Shown here one piece after another: positions 18,505 to 27,610 of a stretch of 42,780 bases of DNA. Each line of letters starts with the position of its first letter. Positions within the stretch are counted from its first letter, which is position 1. This DNA is from Candidatus Coprocola pullicola. Its GTDB lineage: Bacteria; Bacillota; Clostridia; Lachnospirales; Anaerotignaceae. The stretch covers positions 1 to 42,780 of the forward strand of contig DVLQ01000165.1 in NCBI GenBank assembly GCA_018715395.1. Direction: 5' to 3'. The translations under genes and the position numbers were made by a program. Below the pieces are notes generated by a model, which had not been told where the DNA came from, searched no databases, and saw only the letters and a program-made list of their open reading frames with translations.

Positions 18505-18611
18505 GAAAAAAGACTACCTGCCGATGATAGTCTTTTTCCACAAAGAGAAGGTATTTCTTATTGGGATTGCAGCAAATACGCTGCATTGTGAAAATATTGG
18601 GGAGTTTTCAC
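18505..18611 (-). ncRNA. Candidate ~107-nt small RNA, C-rich type
   Basis: A stretch with its own promoter (TAGACA-17-TATAAT) and its own terminator, lying between two protein genes. Predicted fold on the minus strand: hairpin 1 GTGAAAA/TTTTCAC (18605-18611 with 18588-18594) with the loop CTCCCCAATA; hairpin 2 TGCAGC/GCTGCA (18580-18585 with 18568-18573); a single-stranded linker starting AATCCCAATAAG; then the terminator stem. Two UCCC motifs in unpaired regions resemble the Shine-Dalgarno-binding motifs of RsaE/RoxS-type regulators, but this is similarity of design only. A 31-codon frame inside has no ribosome site. No known Rfam family was recognised. Confidence 0.55.
18506..18537 (-). terminator. 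Intrinsic terminator of the candidate small RNA
   Basis: Perfect stem AAAAAGACTA (18528-18537) and TAGTCTTTTT (18507-18516), 11-nt loop, with the T run continuing to 18506. Flanking A and T tracts would allow use in both directions. Confidence 0.85.
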
Positions 18612-18617
18612 ATTTTT

Positions 18618-18646
18618 ATTATAACACCTCTTATATCATCTGTCTA
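18618..18646 (-). promoter_or_regulatory. Promoter of the candidate small RNA
   Basis: On the minus strand TAGACA (18641-18646), 17 nt, TATAAT (18618-18623). Start expected at 18611-18612, directly at the 5' arm of hairpin 1. It lies 58 nt past the stop of the BofC-like gene. Confidence 0.7.
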
Positions 18647-18703
18647 CTGAATTTTAAAAATTATAATGATTTTTTTTTAATACAATTTACCTTTATATGG
18701 TTA

Positions 18704-19261
18704 TCAGCTTGTATAATCTGATAAAATTCTTGCTAAATTTTCATCGCCTGTTACATCAATTCCATTTAACAATCGTTCTCTTTCTTCAATAGGCAAGGAG
18801 GACAGAGGAGTATTTGTCATTTCATGTAGTATTACTCCATGTTGAGGTTCTTTATAAAATACTGCAATATAGCCGTCTTTTTCTCCAATAATATATTGTT
18901 CATTACTTTTTGCTTCCACTGTTTTGCGCATTACAACTTCTTTAGAAGAAAAAGAAACAATCTGCCAATCAGTATATACTTTTTTTATATCCTCTAATGT
19001 CATATCCAACAAAAAATAAGGCGGGACGTCTTCTAGTGTTTGTGTTACCCCATCCTCTGTATAGTAATATTCATATACCATTTTTGTAGAAGGTGTAATA
19101 CGAGCTGTATCTGTTGCAACAGATATACTTTCTTCTGCCCCTTGTGCTGTATAAGGCAGATTTTGTATTTTTTTTTCATAAATACCGGCTGTTATGATAC
19201 AACTGATAATCCCTACCGCAAAACAAGCGCAAATTATCCATAATAGTTCATTTTTTTTCAT
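18704..19261 (-). CDS. Membrane-anchored BofC C-terminal-domain-like protein
   Basis: A 185-residue protein with one N-terminal transmembrane helix (LLWIICACFAVGIISCIITA, residues 5-24) and an extracytoplasmic remainder. The segment DMTLEDIKKVYTDWQIVSFS, then YIIGEKDGYIAVFY and a C-terminal tail with LSSLPIEERERLLNGI, resembles the BofC C-terminal domain; in Bacillus BofC controls sigma-K processing through SpoIVB. A specific sporulation role here is not shown. ATG 19261 is chosen because AGGAGGG lies 7 nt upstream; the longer frame to 19285 lacks a ribosome site. Monocistronic, with a promoter near 19309-19338. Confidence 0.75.
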   Translation of the reverse strand: MKKNELLWIICACFAVGIISCIITAGIYEKKIQNLPYTAQGAEESISVATDTARITPSTKMVYEYYYTEDGVTQTLEDVPPYFLLDMTLEDIKKVYTDWQIVSFSSKEVVMRKTVEAKSNEQYIIGEKDGYIAVFYKEPQHGVILHEMTNTPLSSLPIEERERLLNGIDVTGDENLARILSDYTS

Positions 19262-19308
19262 ACAATCCCTCCTGTACCATATCATTAGTATGGACAGGCA
19301 CTTCCAAT

Positions 19309-19338
19309 ATTATACAATAAAAAATGAATCTATTTGAA
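19309..19338 (-). promoter_or_regulatory. Predicted promoter of the BofC-like gene
   Basis: On the minus strand TTCAAA (19333-19338), an 18-nt spacer, TATAAT (19309-19314), partly overlapping the tail of the fab operon terminator. Confidence 0.5.
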
Positions 19339-19373
19339 AAATATCCATTCTACTATATTTAGAACAGATATTT
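19335..19373 (-). terminator. Terminator of the fab/acc operon
   Basis: Two-part stem: AAATATC/GATATTT (19339-19345 with 19367-19373) and TTCTA/TAGAA inside, separated by a symmetric 2-nt bulge, 7-nt loop, then TTTTC on the minus strand. It begins 8 nt past the accA stop. Confidence 0.65.
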
Positions 19374-19380
19374 CTTAACA

Positions 19381-20181
19381 TCACTCTGTAAATTCACCGT
19401 ATTTTCTAAAACGACAATAGCGTTGTTCCAGCAATTGTTCTGTAGAAAGCTGCTGAAGTTGCTGTAATTGTGAAACAAGCATTTCTTTCAAAATAGATGT
19501 AGTATATTCCAAGTTTTCTGCCAAACCTTCTTTTGCTTCTGGTATAATTTCCTCAATAATCCCATTTTTTAATAAATCAGGAGCCGTCAGCTTCATCAAT
19601 TCCGCTGCATCTGCGGAACGTTCCGGAGAACGCCACAATATACTTGCAAATCCTTCAGGAGAAAGTACAGCATACATGCCATTATCCAGCATCCAAACTT
19701 TATCTGCCAATGCCAATGCCAATGCTCCTCCACTGCCGCCTTCTCCAATAAAAATGCTAATAATAGGTACTTTTAAGCCGGCCATTTCAATTAAATTTCT
19801 GGCAATAGCTTCTCCTTGTCCTCTTTCTTCTGCTCCAATACCACAATATGCTCCAGAAGTATTGACAAAAAGAATCACAGGACGGTTAAATTTTTCTGCT
19901 TGTTTCATTAGCCGCAGCTGTTTTCGATATCCTTCCGGATTTGGAGAACCAAAACTTCTTTTTACATTTTCTTCTATGGTATGTCCCTTTTGCACACCAA
20001 TCACAGTCACAGGCTGATTTTCAAGCATAGCAATACCGCCTACCATAGCTTTGTCATCTGCAAAATGCCTATCTCCGTGCAGTTCAATAAAATCCGTAAA
20101 AATATGTTCAATAAACTCCAATGTCGTGGGTCTTGATACCATTCTGGACTTTTTTACAATTTCCATTGCTTTATGATCCAT
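19381..20181 (-). CDS. accA: Acetyl-CoA carboxylase carboxyltransferase subunit alpha
   Basis: With AccD it transfers the carboxyl from biotin to acetyl-CoA, giving malonyl-CoA. Crotonase-fold motifs are seen: [62 protein letters not shown] and [13 protein letters not shown] 20181 is chosen, 9 nt after AAGGAGG, giving 266 residues; an upstream in-frame TTG at 20205 would overlap accD. Last gene of the fab operon, 14 nt after accD and before the terminator. Confidence 0.96.
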   Translation of the reverse strand: MDHKAMEIVKKSRMVSRPTTLEFIEHIFTDFIELHGDRHFADDKAMVGGIAMLENQPVTVIGVQKGHTIEENVKRSFGSPNPEGYRKQLRLMKQAEKFNRPVILFVNTSGAYCGIGAEERGQGEAIARNLIEMAGLKVPIISIFIGEGGSGGALALALADKVWMLDNGMYAVLSPEGFASILWRSPERSADAAELMKLTAPDLLKNGIIEEIIPEAKEGLAENLEYTTSILKEMLVSQLQQLQQLSTEQLLEQRYCRFRKYGEFTE

Positions 20182-20195
20182 TTTCACAAGCCTCC

Positions 20196-21050
20196 TTATT
20201 GACAATGTAATTTTAATATTTGTATCAATGTATTTTTCATATCTGTTCTTGGCACAATTTTATCCAAGAAACCATGTTCTAGTTGAAATTCTGCCGTTTG
20301 AAATTCATCAGGCAGTTTTTCATTGATAGTGCCTTCAATCACTCTTCTGCCCGCAAAACCAATGGTAGCGCCCGGTTCTGATAATATAATATCTCCAAGA
20401 CTGGCAAAGCTTGCAGAAACGCCTCCTGTTGTGGGGTCTGTTATAGCAGAAATATACAAAAGTCCTGCGCTAGCATGACGTTGTAATGCAGAGCTTGTTT
20501 TTGCCATTTGCATCAATGATATAATTCCTTCTTGCATTCTAGCACCGCCAGAAGCAGTAAATATAATAACAGGCAATTTATTTTCTGTACCTTTTTCAAT
20601 AGCTCTTGTAATTTTTTCTCCCACTACAGAACCCATAGACGCCATCATAAAATGACTGTCCATAACAGCTAAAACAGTATCATATCCCCCTATTTTACAA
20701 CGACCTGTTACAACAGCATCTTTCAAATCTGTTTTTTGTTGCGCTTTTTTTATGATTTTGTCATAATCAGGATATTGCATTGGATTTTTTGCCGTCATGT
20801 TTTGGTCCCATTCTTCAAAAGAATTTTCATCACAAATCAATGCAATTCTCTCTCGAGCGGTTAAACGAAAATGATACCCGCAATTTGGACAAATTTTATA
20901 CTCATTGATTTCTTTTGTATAAATTGTTTTTTCACAACGACTGCATTTTATCCATAAACCGTCTGGTATGCTTGGAGTTTCTGCTACTGGTACAGAAATG
21001 GCTTCTGGAGGATTAATTCTAATGTAATTCTTTTTTTTAAATAATTTCAT
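20196..21050 (-). CDS. accD: Acetyl-CoA carboxylase carboxyltransferase subunit beta
   Basis: Partner of AccA in the carboxyltransferase tetramer. The N-terminal C4 zinc ribbon is CSRCEKTIY...CPNCGYH (residues about 36-58), followed by a crotonase-fold domain with [18 protein letters not shown] and [17 protein letters not shown]. Its 284 residues are normal. ATG with GGAGGG upstream. It lies 18 nt after accC in the operon. Confidence 0.97.
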   Translation of the reverse strand: MKLFKKKNYIRINPPEAISVPVAETPSIPDGLWIKCSRCEKTIYTKEINEYKICPNCGYHFRLTARERIALICDENSFEEWDQNMTAKNPMQYPDYDKIIKKAQQKTDLKDAVVTGRCKIGGYDTVLAVMDSHFMMASMGSVVGEKITRAIEKGTENKLPVIIFTASGGARMQEGIISLMQMAKTSSALQRHASAGLLYISAITDPTTGGVSASFASLGDIILSEPGATIGFAGRRVIEGTINEKLPDEFQTAEFQLEHGFLDKIVPRTDMKNTLIQILKLHCQ

Positions 21051-21068
21051 GAATATTCCCTCCGCTTA

Positions 21069-22412
21069 TTATTTTATAATTTCGTTTGCAATAAAAGAGG
21101 TATCAAATTCCCCTTTTATATATTTTTCATTTGTAAGTATTTCTTCCATAAATTCAATATTGGTTGTCACGCCTTCAATGACAAACTCATGCAAACAACG
21201 TCTCATTTTTTCAATGGCTTCTGTTCTGTTTTTACCATGAACAATAACCTTTGCTAGCATCGAGTCATAAAAAGGAGGGATATCACAGCCTGCATAAATC
21301 GCACTGTCGATTCTGGTACCCATTCCTCCCGGCATCAATAAAAAATCAATATGTCCCGGAGATGGTGCAAAGTGAAATTTAGGATTTTCTGCATTAATTC
21401 TGCATTCAATAGCATGACCATTTATGATAATATCTTCTTGTTTTAATGCCAAAGGCTCACCAGATGCAATTTTCAGCTGTTCTTTTACAATATCTATACC
21501 GGTAATCATTTCTGTAATGGGATGCTCTACTTGTATACGAGTGTTCATTTCCATAAAATAAAAATTACCATCTTTATCATATAAAAATTCTATTGTACCG
21601 GCATTTTCATATCCTACTGTTTTTGCTGCACGAACAGCTGCTTGTCCCATTTCTTTTCTGGTTTTTTCGGAAATTGCTATAGAAGGCGCTTCTTCCAATA
21701 CTTTTTGATTTCTTCTTTGCAAAGAACAATCTCTTTCGCCCAAATGAACAATATTTCCAAATTGGTCTCCCAAAATTTGTATTTCAATATGTCTGGCATG
21801 TTCAATCACCTTTTCCATATACATTTTATCATCGCCAAATGCGGCAAGAGTTTCGCTTTTTGCAGACTCATAAGCCTGTATCAGTTCTTTTTCGTTCTTT
21901 ACAATACGAATGCCCTTTCCACCGCCTCCGGCAGACGCCTTAATCATAACAGGATATCCAATTTTTTTTGCCATTTCCAAAGCTTCTTCTGCATTATCAA
22001 TGGTGCCTTCACTACCTGGAACAATGGGAACATTTGCCTTTTTCATCATTTTTCTGGCATTTGCCTTGTTTCCCATTTGATCAATCACTTCTGGAGACGG
22101 ACCTATAAATTGTATATTACATTCACGACACATTGCCGCAAATGTACTGTTTTCTGCTAAAAATCCAAACCCAGGATGAATTGCCTGAGCTTGTTTTGAT
22201 ACTGCAGCACTAATAATATTTTCCATATTCAAATAACTCTCCGCTGCCTTTGCCGGGCCAATACATACAGCTTCATCTGCTAATTGTGTATGAAGAGCAT
22301 CTCTGTCAGGCTCGGAAAAAACAGCAACTGTTTCAATTCCCATTTCTCGGCAAGCTCGTATAATACGCACAGCAATTTCACCACGATTGGCAATCAATAC
22401 TTTACGAAACAT
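21069..22412 (-). CDS. accC: Biotin carboxylase subunit of acetyl-CoA carboxylase
   Basis: ATP-dependent carboxylation of biotin on AccB. An N-terminal VLIANRGEIAVRIIRACRE is followed by ATP-grasp loop SAGGGGKGIRIV, GERDCSLQRRNQKVLEEAPS and the active-site segment FMEMNTRIQVEHPITEM. Its 447 residues are the usual length. GGAGGTG lies ahead of the ATG. It is similar to the biotin carboxylase part of pyc at 7432-10887 but is a separate gene within the fab operon. Confidence 0.97.
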   Translation of the reverse strand: MFRKVLIANRGEIAVRIIRACREMGIETVAVFSEPDRDALHTQLADEAVCIGPAKAAESYLNMENIISAAVSKQAQAIHPGFGFLAENSTFAAMCRECNIQFIGPSPEVIDQMGNKANARKMMKKANVPIVPGSEGTIDNAEEALEMAKKIGYPVMIKASAGGGGKGIRIVKNEKELIQAYESAKSETLAAFGDDKMYMEKVIEHARHIEIQILGDQFGNIVHLGERDCSLQRRNQKVLEEAPSIAISEKTRKEMGQAAVRAAKTVGYENAGTIEFLYDKDGNFYFMEMNTRIQVEHPITEMITGIDIVKEQLKIASGEPLALKQEDIIINGHAIECRINAENPKFHFAPSPGHIDFLLMPGGMGTRIDSAIYAGCDIPPFYDSMLAKVIVHGKNRTEAIEKMRRCLHEFVIEGVTTNIEFMEEILTNEKYIKGEFDTSFIANEIIK

Positions 22413-22437
22413 TTATAAAACACCTCCTGTGGAGAAA

Positions 22438-22866
22438 TTATCCAATTAAAAATGTAAATTCGCCCTCGGCAGCTTTTTTATCTCCAACATACGCAATCCC
22501 TTTTCCAATCCCTGCATTTGTTTTTAGCTTTATAATGCTGACTTCTAAACGTAATACATCCCCTGGCACAACCTGTTTTCTAAATTTGGCTTTGTCAATA
22601 GCGCCAAATAATGCAGTTTTTCCTTTATATTCCTCCATAGATAATATAGCCACTGCGCCTGCCTGTGCCATAGCTTCAATAATCAACACACCGGGCATTA
22701 CAGGTCTGCCAGGAAAATGTCCCTGAAAAAATTCTTCATTCATGGTTACGTTTTTTATAGCCACAACCTTCTCACCGGGAACCATTTCTTCTATTTTATC
22801 AATCAGCAAAAAAGGATATCTATGTGGTATAATAGACATAATTTCTTCTATATTCATCATTGTCAT
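22438..22866 (-). CDS. fabZ: 3-hydroxyacyl-ACP dehydratase FabZ
   Basis: Hot-dog dehydratase removing water from 3-hydroxyacyl-ACP. Catalytic His50 ([14 protein letters not shown]) and Glu64 ([11 protein letters not shown]) are present, as is the N-terminal [15 protein letters not shown] 22866 (142 residues) is chosen: GGAGG is 4 nt upstream; ATG 22860 is an alternative with 10-nt spacing. It is 10 nt after accB. FabZ is the only dehydratase in the operon; neither fabA nor fabM/fabN is in the window. Confidence 0.96.
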   Translation of the reverse strand: MTMMNIEEIMSIIPHRYPFLLIDKIEEMVPGEKVVAIKNVTMNEEFFQGHFPGRPVMPGVLIIEAMAQAGAVAILSMEEYKGKTALFGAIDKAKFRKQVVPGDVLRLEVSIIKLKTNAGIGKGIAYVGDKKAAEGEFTFLIG

Positions 22867-22876
22867 TTTTCCTCCA

Positions 22877-23359
22877 CTACTGAATTCTAAACAAAGGCTG
22901 TCCATATTCTACCAGTTGTTCATTTGCAACATAAATTTCTACAATCTCTCCCTCATAAGGACTGTCAATTTCATTCATAATTTTCATAGCCTCTACAATA
23001 CAAAGCGTATCACCCTTTTGTACTTTATCACCCATTTTTACAAAATCCGCTTTTCCTCCTCCCGGACCGGAATAAAATGTACCAACAATAGGTGATTTTA
23101 CAATATTTCCACTCAGCTGGACAGACTCCTGTGGCTGTTGTTGCACGGGAGGAGTTTCTACAACAATAGGGGACTGCACTACAGATTTGGCTATAGGAGC
23201 TTGTGTAATGGGCGCAGAACTTTCTGTTGGCTGTACTGCTGTTATCATATCTTTATTTTTACTCATTTTAATGGAAACATTATCCATGGTCAATTCAAAA
23301 TTTGTCAGAACAGAGCTATTGATAATAGAAATCAGTTCTTTTACTTCTGCATAATTCAT
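22877..23359 (-). CDS. accB: Biotin carboxyl carrier protein of acetyl-CoA carboxylase
   Basis: Carries the biotin between AccC and AccA/D. The N-terminal helical part is followed by a Pro/Gln/Val-rich linker (about residues 43-83) and a C-terminal biotinyl domain with Lys126 in [10 protein letters not shown]. The 160-residue form starts at ATG 23359, 7 nt after GGGAGG; a longer frame to 23374 would overlap fabF and lacks a ribosome site. The gap to fabF is 2 nt, so translation is likely coupled. Confidence 0.97.
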   Translation of the reverse strand: MNYAEVKELISIINSSVLTNFELTMDNVSIKMSKNKDMITAVQPTESSAPITQAPIAKSVVQSPIVVETPPVQQQPQESVQLSGNIVKSPIVGTFYSGPGGGKADFVKMGDKVQKGDTLCIVEAMKIMNEIDSPYEGEIVEIYVANEQLVEYGQPLFRIQ

Positions 23360-23361
23360 GT

Positions 23362-24597
23362 TCAATCCTCCCATTTCTTAAAGCAAAGCACACCATTATG
23401 TCCGCCAAATCCTAATGAATTGGATAAAGCATATTTAATATCTGCTTTTCTTCCTATATTTGGTACATAATCTAAATCACATTCTTCATCTTTTTCTTCA
23501 TATCCTATTGTTGGAGGCAAAAATCCTTCTTCTAATGCTTTAATACATGCAATAGCTTCAATAGCTCCAGCGGCACCCAATAAATGACCTGTCATAGATT
23601 TTGTGGAACTAACAGGAATATGATATGCCTCTTGTCCCAGTGCTTTTTTAATAGCCGCTGTTTCTCCCGAATCATTTGCATCTGTGCTTGTACCATGGGC
23701 ATTGATATACCCCAATTCTTTTGCAGTGATACCGGCTTCTTGCATAGCCATTTCAATGGCGCTTGCCGCCCCCTCTCCATCAGGGCATGGAGCAGTTATA
23801 TGGTAAGCATCACAAGTAGACCCATATCCTACAATTTCACCATAAATTTTAGCTCCTCTATTTAAAGCGTGTTCCAGTTCCTCCAATATCAAAACACCCG
23901 CGCCGTCTCCCATAACAAAGCCGCTTCTGTTTTTATCAAAAGGTCTGCACGCTTTTTTCGGATCATCACAAGTAGTTAATGCCGTCAAATTACTAAAACC
24001 GGCTAATCCAATTTGAGTAATAGAATATTCTGTGCCTCCTGCAAAGCAAACATCTAAATAACCATGCTTGATATTTCTATAAGCCTCTCCAATAGAACTT
24101 GTCCCTGTGGCACAAGCTGTTACAACAGATTCACAAGTTCCCTTTGCTTTAAATCTTAAAGCAATGTTCCCTGCCGCCATGTTACCAATTGCCATAGGAA
24201 TGAATAAAGGAGATACTTTGGAAGGTCCTTTTTCATTTAGTTTAATAATTTGTTCTTCAATTGTCCATAATCCGCCAATACCCGATCCTACAATGGTCCC
24301 AAAACGTTTTGGGTCAACGTCACCTTCTTTTAGACCACTCATTTTATAAGCTTGTGTTGCTGCTGCAATACCATAAATGGAAAACATATCGTTTCTTTTT
24401 GTTTCTTTTTTTGCAACATATTTTTCAGGTTCAAAGTCCTTCACTTCTGCAGCAATTTTGACTTTAAAGCCTTCTGTATCAAATTTTTTAATATAATCAA
24501 TGCCACAAACGCCATTTTTCAGCGCTTCCCAGTAGCTGTCTACATCATTTCCCAATGGAGTAATCGCTCCCATGCCTGTAATTACACATCTTTTCAT
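23362..24597 (-). CDS. fabF: 3-oxoacyl-ACP synthase II FabF
   Basis: Elongating condensing enzyme (KAS II). Catalytic triad Cys162 (VTACATGTSS), His near 302 (NAHGTSTDAND) and His near 339 (SMTGHLLGAAGA) are all visible. Its 411 residues match the family. The ribosome site AAGGAGG precedes ATG 24597. In organisms without fabB, FabF also extends unsaturated precursors; no fabB is present here. Confidence 0.97.
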   Translation of the reverse strand: MKRCVITGMGAITPLGNDVDSYWEALKNGVCGIDYIKKFDTEGFKVKIAAEVKDFEPEKYVAKKETKRNDMFSIYGIAAATQAYKMSGLKEGDVDPKRFGTIVGSGIGGLWTIEEQIIKLNEKGPSKVSPLFIPMAIGNMAAGNIALRFKAKGTCESVVTACATGTSSIGEAYRNIKHGYLDVCFAGGTEYSITQIGLAGFSNLTALTTCDDPKKACRPFDKNRSGFVMGDGAGVLILEELEHALNRGAKIYGEIVGYGSTCDAYHITAPCPDGEGAASAIEMAMQEAGITAKELGYINAHGTSTDANDSGETAAIKKALGQEAYHIPVSSTKSMTGHLLGAAGAIEAIACIKALEEGFLPPTIGYEEKDEECDLDYVPNIGRKADIKYALSNSLGFGGHNGVLCFKKWED

Positions 24598-24608
24598 GAT
24601 TTACCTCC

Positions 24609-25340
24609 TTAACACATAATCATGCCGCCATTTACATGGATAACCTGACCTGTGATATAGTGACTTTTGGCTAAAAATACTGCTGTTTGAGCAATATCCT
24701 CTGGTTTTCCCAATTTTTTCATAGGAATTTGATCTTCCAGTTGTTTTACAATGTCTTCTTTTAATACTGCAGTCATGTCTGTTTCAATAAATCCGGGAGC
24801 AATAGCATTGCAAGTAATGTTGCGAGAAGCCAATTCCCTTGCAATAGCTTTTGTCATTCCAATCACACCTGCTTTAGAAGCAGCATAATTTACTTGTCCT
24901 ATATTTCCCATAGCACCTACAACAGAAGAAATGTTAATAATTGTTCCCTTTCTCTCTTTTACCATATAAGTGGCGGCATGACGCGTCATATTAAATGTAC
25001 CCTTTAAATTAATATCTAATACAGAGTCATAATTTTCTTCTGTCATACGTATCAAAAGACCGTCTTTTGTAATACCTGCATTATTTACTAAAATATCAAT
25101 GCTGCCAAATCTTTCCACTGTTGTATCCACTATTTCTTTTGATTTTGCAAAATCAGAAACATCGCCTTGTATTGGGAAACATTCCACGCCATAGCTTTTG
25201 ATTTCTGCAATGACTTCATCAGAAACTCCACTTCTATAATTTAATGCAATGTTGCATCCTTCTTTTGCAAAAGCCACAGCAATAGCCTTACCAATTCCCT
25301 TTGCCGCGCCTGTTATCAATACCGTTTTTCCTTTTAACAC
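24609..25340 (-). CDS. fabG: 3-oxoacyl-ACP reductase FabG
   Basis: NADPH-dependent short-chain reductase. Cofactor loop GAAKGIG (11-17), NNAG (87-90) and catalytic Ser138, Tyr152, Lys156 are seen. Its 243 residues are standard. The start is GTG 25340, 7 nt after GGAGG; an ATG at 25342 is out of frame and stops after two codons, overlapping the GTG. It is 11 nt upstream of fabF. Confidence 0.96.
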   Translation of the reverse strand: MLKGKTVLITGAAKGIGKAIAVAFAKEGCNIALNYRSGVSDEVIAEIKSYGVECFPIQGDVSDFAKSKEIVDTTVERFGSIDILVNNAGITKDGLLIRMTEENYDSVLDINLKGTFNMTRHAATYMVKERKGTIINISSVVGAMGNIGQVNYAASKAGVIGMTKAIARELASRNITCNAIAPGFIETDMTAVLKEDIVKQLEDQIPMKKLGKPEDIAQTAVFLAKSHYITGQVIHVNGGMIMC

Positions 25341-25358
25341 ATTATTTCCTCCTTTTGG

Positions 25359-26288
25359 TTATCCTAATAACTTTTCTAACGTTTTTTCCAATGTTTTTTG
25401 ATTCTCTACATTCAATATAGTAGCGCCTTTTATCGTTCTTTTTACAAAACCACTCAATGTTTTTCCGGGTCCTATTTCTACAAAGGTATCAACGCCTTTT
25501 TCTGATAATGTCAATATAGTTTCTTCCCATCTGACAGGACTCATAATCTGTTTTATCAAAAGAGGAACAATTTCCTCGGTATTTTCAACTTCTTTCCCTG
25601 TTACATTTGTAATAACAGGTATATTCATATTATGTAATTTTAATTTATGCAGTTCTTCAGCCAATTTTTTAGAAGCAGACTCTAACAATGCTGTGTGAAA
25701 TGGTCCGCTTACATTTAACTTAGAAACAATTTTTGCACCTTTTTCTTGCGCCAAAGAAGCCGCTTTTTCTGTAGCTTGTGCCTCTCCTGCAATCACAATC
25801 TGTCCTGGAGCGTTATAATTTGCAGGCGCAACAAAACCATATTGTTGGCATTGCTTACAAACATTTTCTACTTCTTCTCTTTGCATGCCAATGATAGCAT
25901 ACATACTTCCTTTTCCTTCCGGCACAGCTTCAGTCATAAAACGACCTCTTTTTTGAACCAATCTAACAGCGTCTTCAAAGTTAAATACACCGCTTGCTGT
26001 AAAAGCGCTATATTCTCCAAGACTTAATCCAGCAACATACTCTGCTGAAATCCCATTTTGAGTCAAACAAGATAGTGCAGCCATACTCATTGTCAATATA
26101 GCAGGTTGTGTAAATTCTGTCTTATTCAATTCTGATTCTTGTTCAAAGCAAATATTGCTAAGAGAAAAACCAAGCGCTTCATCTGCCCTTTGAAACAGTT
26201 CTTCGGCACAAGCATACTGTTCCTTTAATTCTTTTCCCATACCAACATATTGTGCACCTTGTCCACTAAATAAAAAAGCTGTTTTCAT
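25359..26288 (-). CDS. fabD: Malonyl-CoA:ACP transacylase FabD
   Basis: Loads malonyl units onto ACP. The N-terminal TAFLFSGQGAQYVGMG is typical. The nucleophile motif reads GLSLGE (Ser89) rather than the common GHSLGE; catalytic His198 is in SGPFHTALL. ATG 26288 follows AGGAGA and gives 309 residues; the longer frame to 26342 has no ribosome site. Located between fabK and fabG. Confidence 0.96.
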   Translation of the reverse strand: MKTAFLFSGQGAQYVGMGKELKEQYACAEELFQRADEALGFSLSNICFEQESELNKTEFTQPAILTMSMAALSCLTQNGISAEYVAGLSLGEYSAFTASGVFNFEDAVRLVQKRGRFMTEAVPEGKGSMYAIIGMQREEVENVCKQCQQYGFVAPANYNAPGQIVIAGEAQATEKAASLAQEKGAKIVSKLNVSGPFHTALLESASKKLAEELHKLKLHNMNIPVITNVTGKEVENTEEIVPLLIKQIMSPVRWEETILTLSEKGVDTFVEIGPGKTLSGFVKRTIKGATILNVENQKTLEKTLEKLLG

Positions 26289-26371
26289 GATTTTTCTCCT
26301 ATCGTACCTTATTTTTTGACATTTTCTTATAATGATAAGCAAGGGAGCAAAACGCTCCCCATTGTTTTTTG

Positions 26372-27313
26372 TTATCTCATCAAATTGACAGCATTTTTCA
26401 TAATGCTTGTATATTCTTTGTAAAGTTCTTCAATAATTTCTTTTGCTGTTTGTTCTTTACTGACTAATCCGGCAATTTGACCGGACATAACGGAGCCATT
26501 TTCCATATCTCCGTCAGTAACGGCTTTTCTCAATGCGCCTTTTCCCAATTCTTCCAATTTTTCTGCCGGTGCATTTTCTCTTTCCAATGCTTCGTAAGCT
26601 CGTGCCATTTTATTACGAATGACACGAACAGGATGTCCTGTAGATAAACCAGTTGTTGTGGTATCAATATCTTTTGCTTTTAAAATCCTTTGTTTATAAT
26701 TTGGGTGGACAGTACATTCTTTTGCTACAAGAAATCTTGTACCCAGCTGAAAAGCAGACGCTCCCAGCATAGTTGCCGCCGCCATTCCTCTACCGTCAGC
26801 AATTCCTCCTGCTGCAATGACAGGAATATCAACAGCGTCAACCACTTGCGGTACCAATGCCATTGTTGTTGTTTTTCCAACATGACCCCCTGATTCCGTT
26901 CCTTCTGCTACAACAGCATTCACGCCTTCTTTAGCAAAGCGTTTTGCAATGGCAACCGAAGGAATGACAGGTATTACTTTTGCTCCCATTTCTTGAAAAG
27001 CCTTTAAATGTGTAATGGTACTGCCTGCCCCTGTTGTAATAACAGGGACTCTTTCTTCACACACCACTTTTGCAATCTCATCAGCAAATGTAGATAACAG
27101 CATAATATTGACTGCATAAGGACGGTCTGTCATTTCTTTTAGTCTGCGGATTGCTTTCCGACAGCCTTCCCCATCAAGGTGTCCCGTTGCCAAAACGCCA
27201 AGTCCTCCGGCATTGGACACTGCAGAAACCAGTTCTGGATTAGAAATCCAAGCCATAGCTCCTTGTATAATGGGATATTCTATCCCAAGCAGTTCGCAAA
27301 TATTTCCATACAT
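26372..27313 (-). CDS. fabK: FMN-dependent enoyl-ACP reductase II FabK
   Basis: Reduces trans-2-enoyl-ACP, replacing FabI. TIM barrel of the nitronate monooxygenase superfamily with PIIQGAMAWISNPELVSAVS at the N-terminus, a VVAEGTESGGHVG segment (conserved His) and GGIADGRGMAAAMMLGA-like FMN phosphate loop (AAGGIADGRGMAAA). ATG 27313 (313 residues) aligns with the recalled start of pneumococcal FabK; GTG 27325 is an alternative four codons upstream. It lacks the C-terminal Cys motif seen in the divergent homologue at 29295-30359. Confidence 0.93.
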   Translation of the reverse strand: MYGNICELLGIEYPIIQGAMAWISNPELVSAVSNAGGLGVLATGHLDGEGCRKAIRRLKEMTDRPYAVNIMLLSTFADEIAKVVCEERVPVITTGAGSTITHLKAFQEMGAKVIPVIPSVAIAKRFAKEGVNAVVAEGTESGGHVGKTTTMALVPQVVDAVDIPVIAAGGIADGRGMAAATMLGASAFQLGTRFLVAKECTVHPNYKQRILKAKDIDTTTTGLSTGHPVRVIRNKMARAYEALERENAPAEKLEELGKGALRKAVTDGDMENGSVMSGQIAGLVSKEQTAKEIIEELYKEYTSIMKNAVNLMR

Positions 27314-27343
27314 AAAATTGTTCACCTTAACCTTCAGACATTT

Positions 27344-27571
27344 TTATTTTTTGCTGTCTTCTACGATTTTTACAACGTCAGCAACTGTTTTAATAGATTC
27401 TGTATTTTCAATTTTTACATCAAATTCATCTTCAATATCATTGATAATTTGGAATAAATCCAAGCTGTCTGCTTCTAAATCTTCCATAACGCTTGTTTCA
27501 GGTGTAATTTCAGCAATGTCTTTTCCTGTTTGCTCAGCAATAATTTCTTTAATTCTTTCTAATACTTCCAT
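27344..27571 (-). CDS. acpP: Acyl carrier protein
   Basis: Carrier of the growing acyl chain through 4'-phosphopantetheine on Ser36 (LEADSLDLFQI; the common form is DSLD-hydrophobic-V/T-E). A 75-residue, strongly acidic four-helix protein. AAGGAGG precedes the ATG. Located between fabH and fabK as in the streptococcal operon. Confidence 0.97.
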   Translation of the reverse strand: MEVLERIKEIIAEQTGKDIAEITPETSVMEDLEADSLDLFQIINDIEDEFDVKIENTESIKTVADVVKIVEDSKK

Positions 27572-27610
27572 TTTTGTTCCTCCTTAAATTTAAAAAAATA
27601 ATTATTCATT

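Noticed and set aside
18491-18586. 31-codon frame (MQRICCNPNKK...) inside the candidate small RNA
   Set aside because: No Shine-Dalgarno upstream and its 3' half is the terminator hairpin; it is more likely noncoding, though a leaderless peptide cannot be fully excluded.
18588-18612. Rex-type operator in TGTGAAAA...TTTTCACA upstream of the GH13 gene
   Set aside because: The arms are about 10 bp further apart than in known Rex sites; an RNA hairpin fits better.
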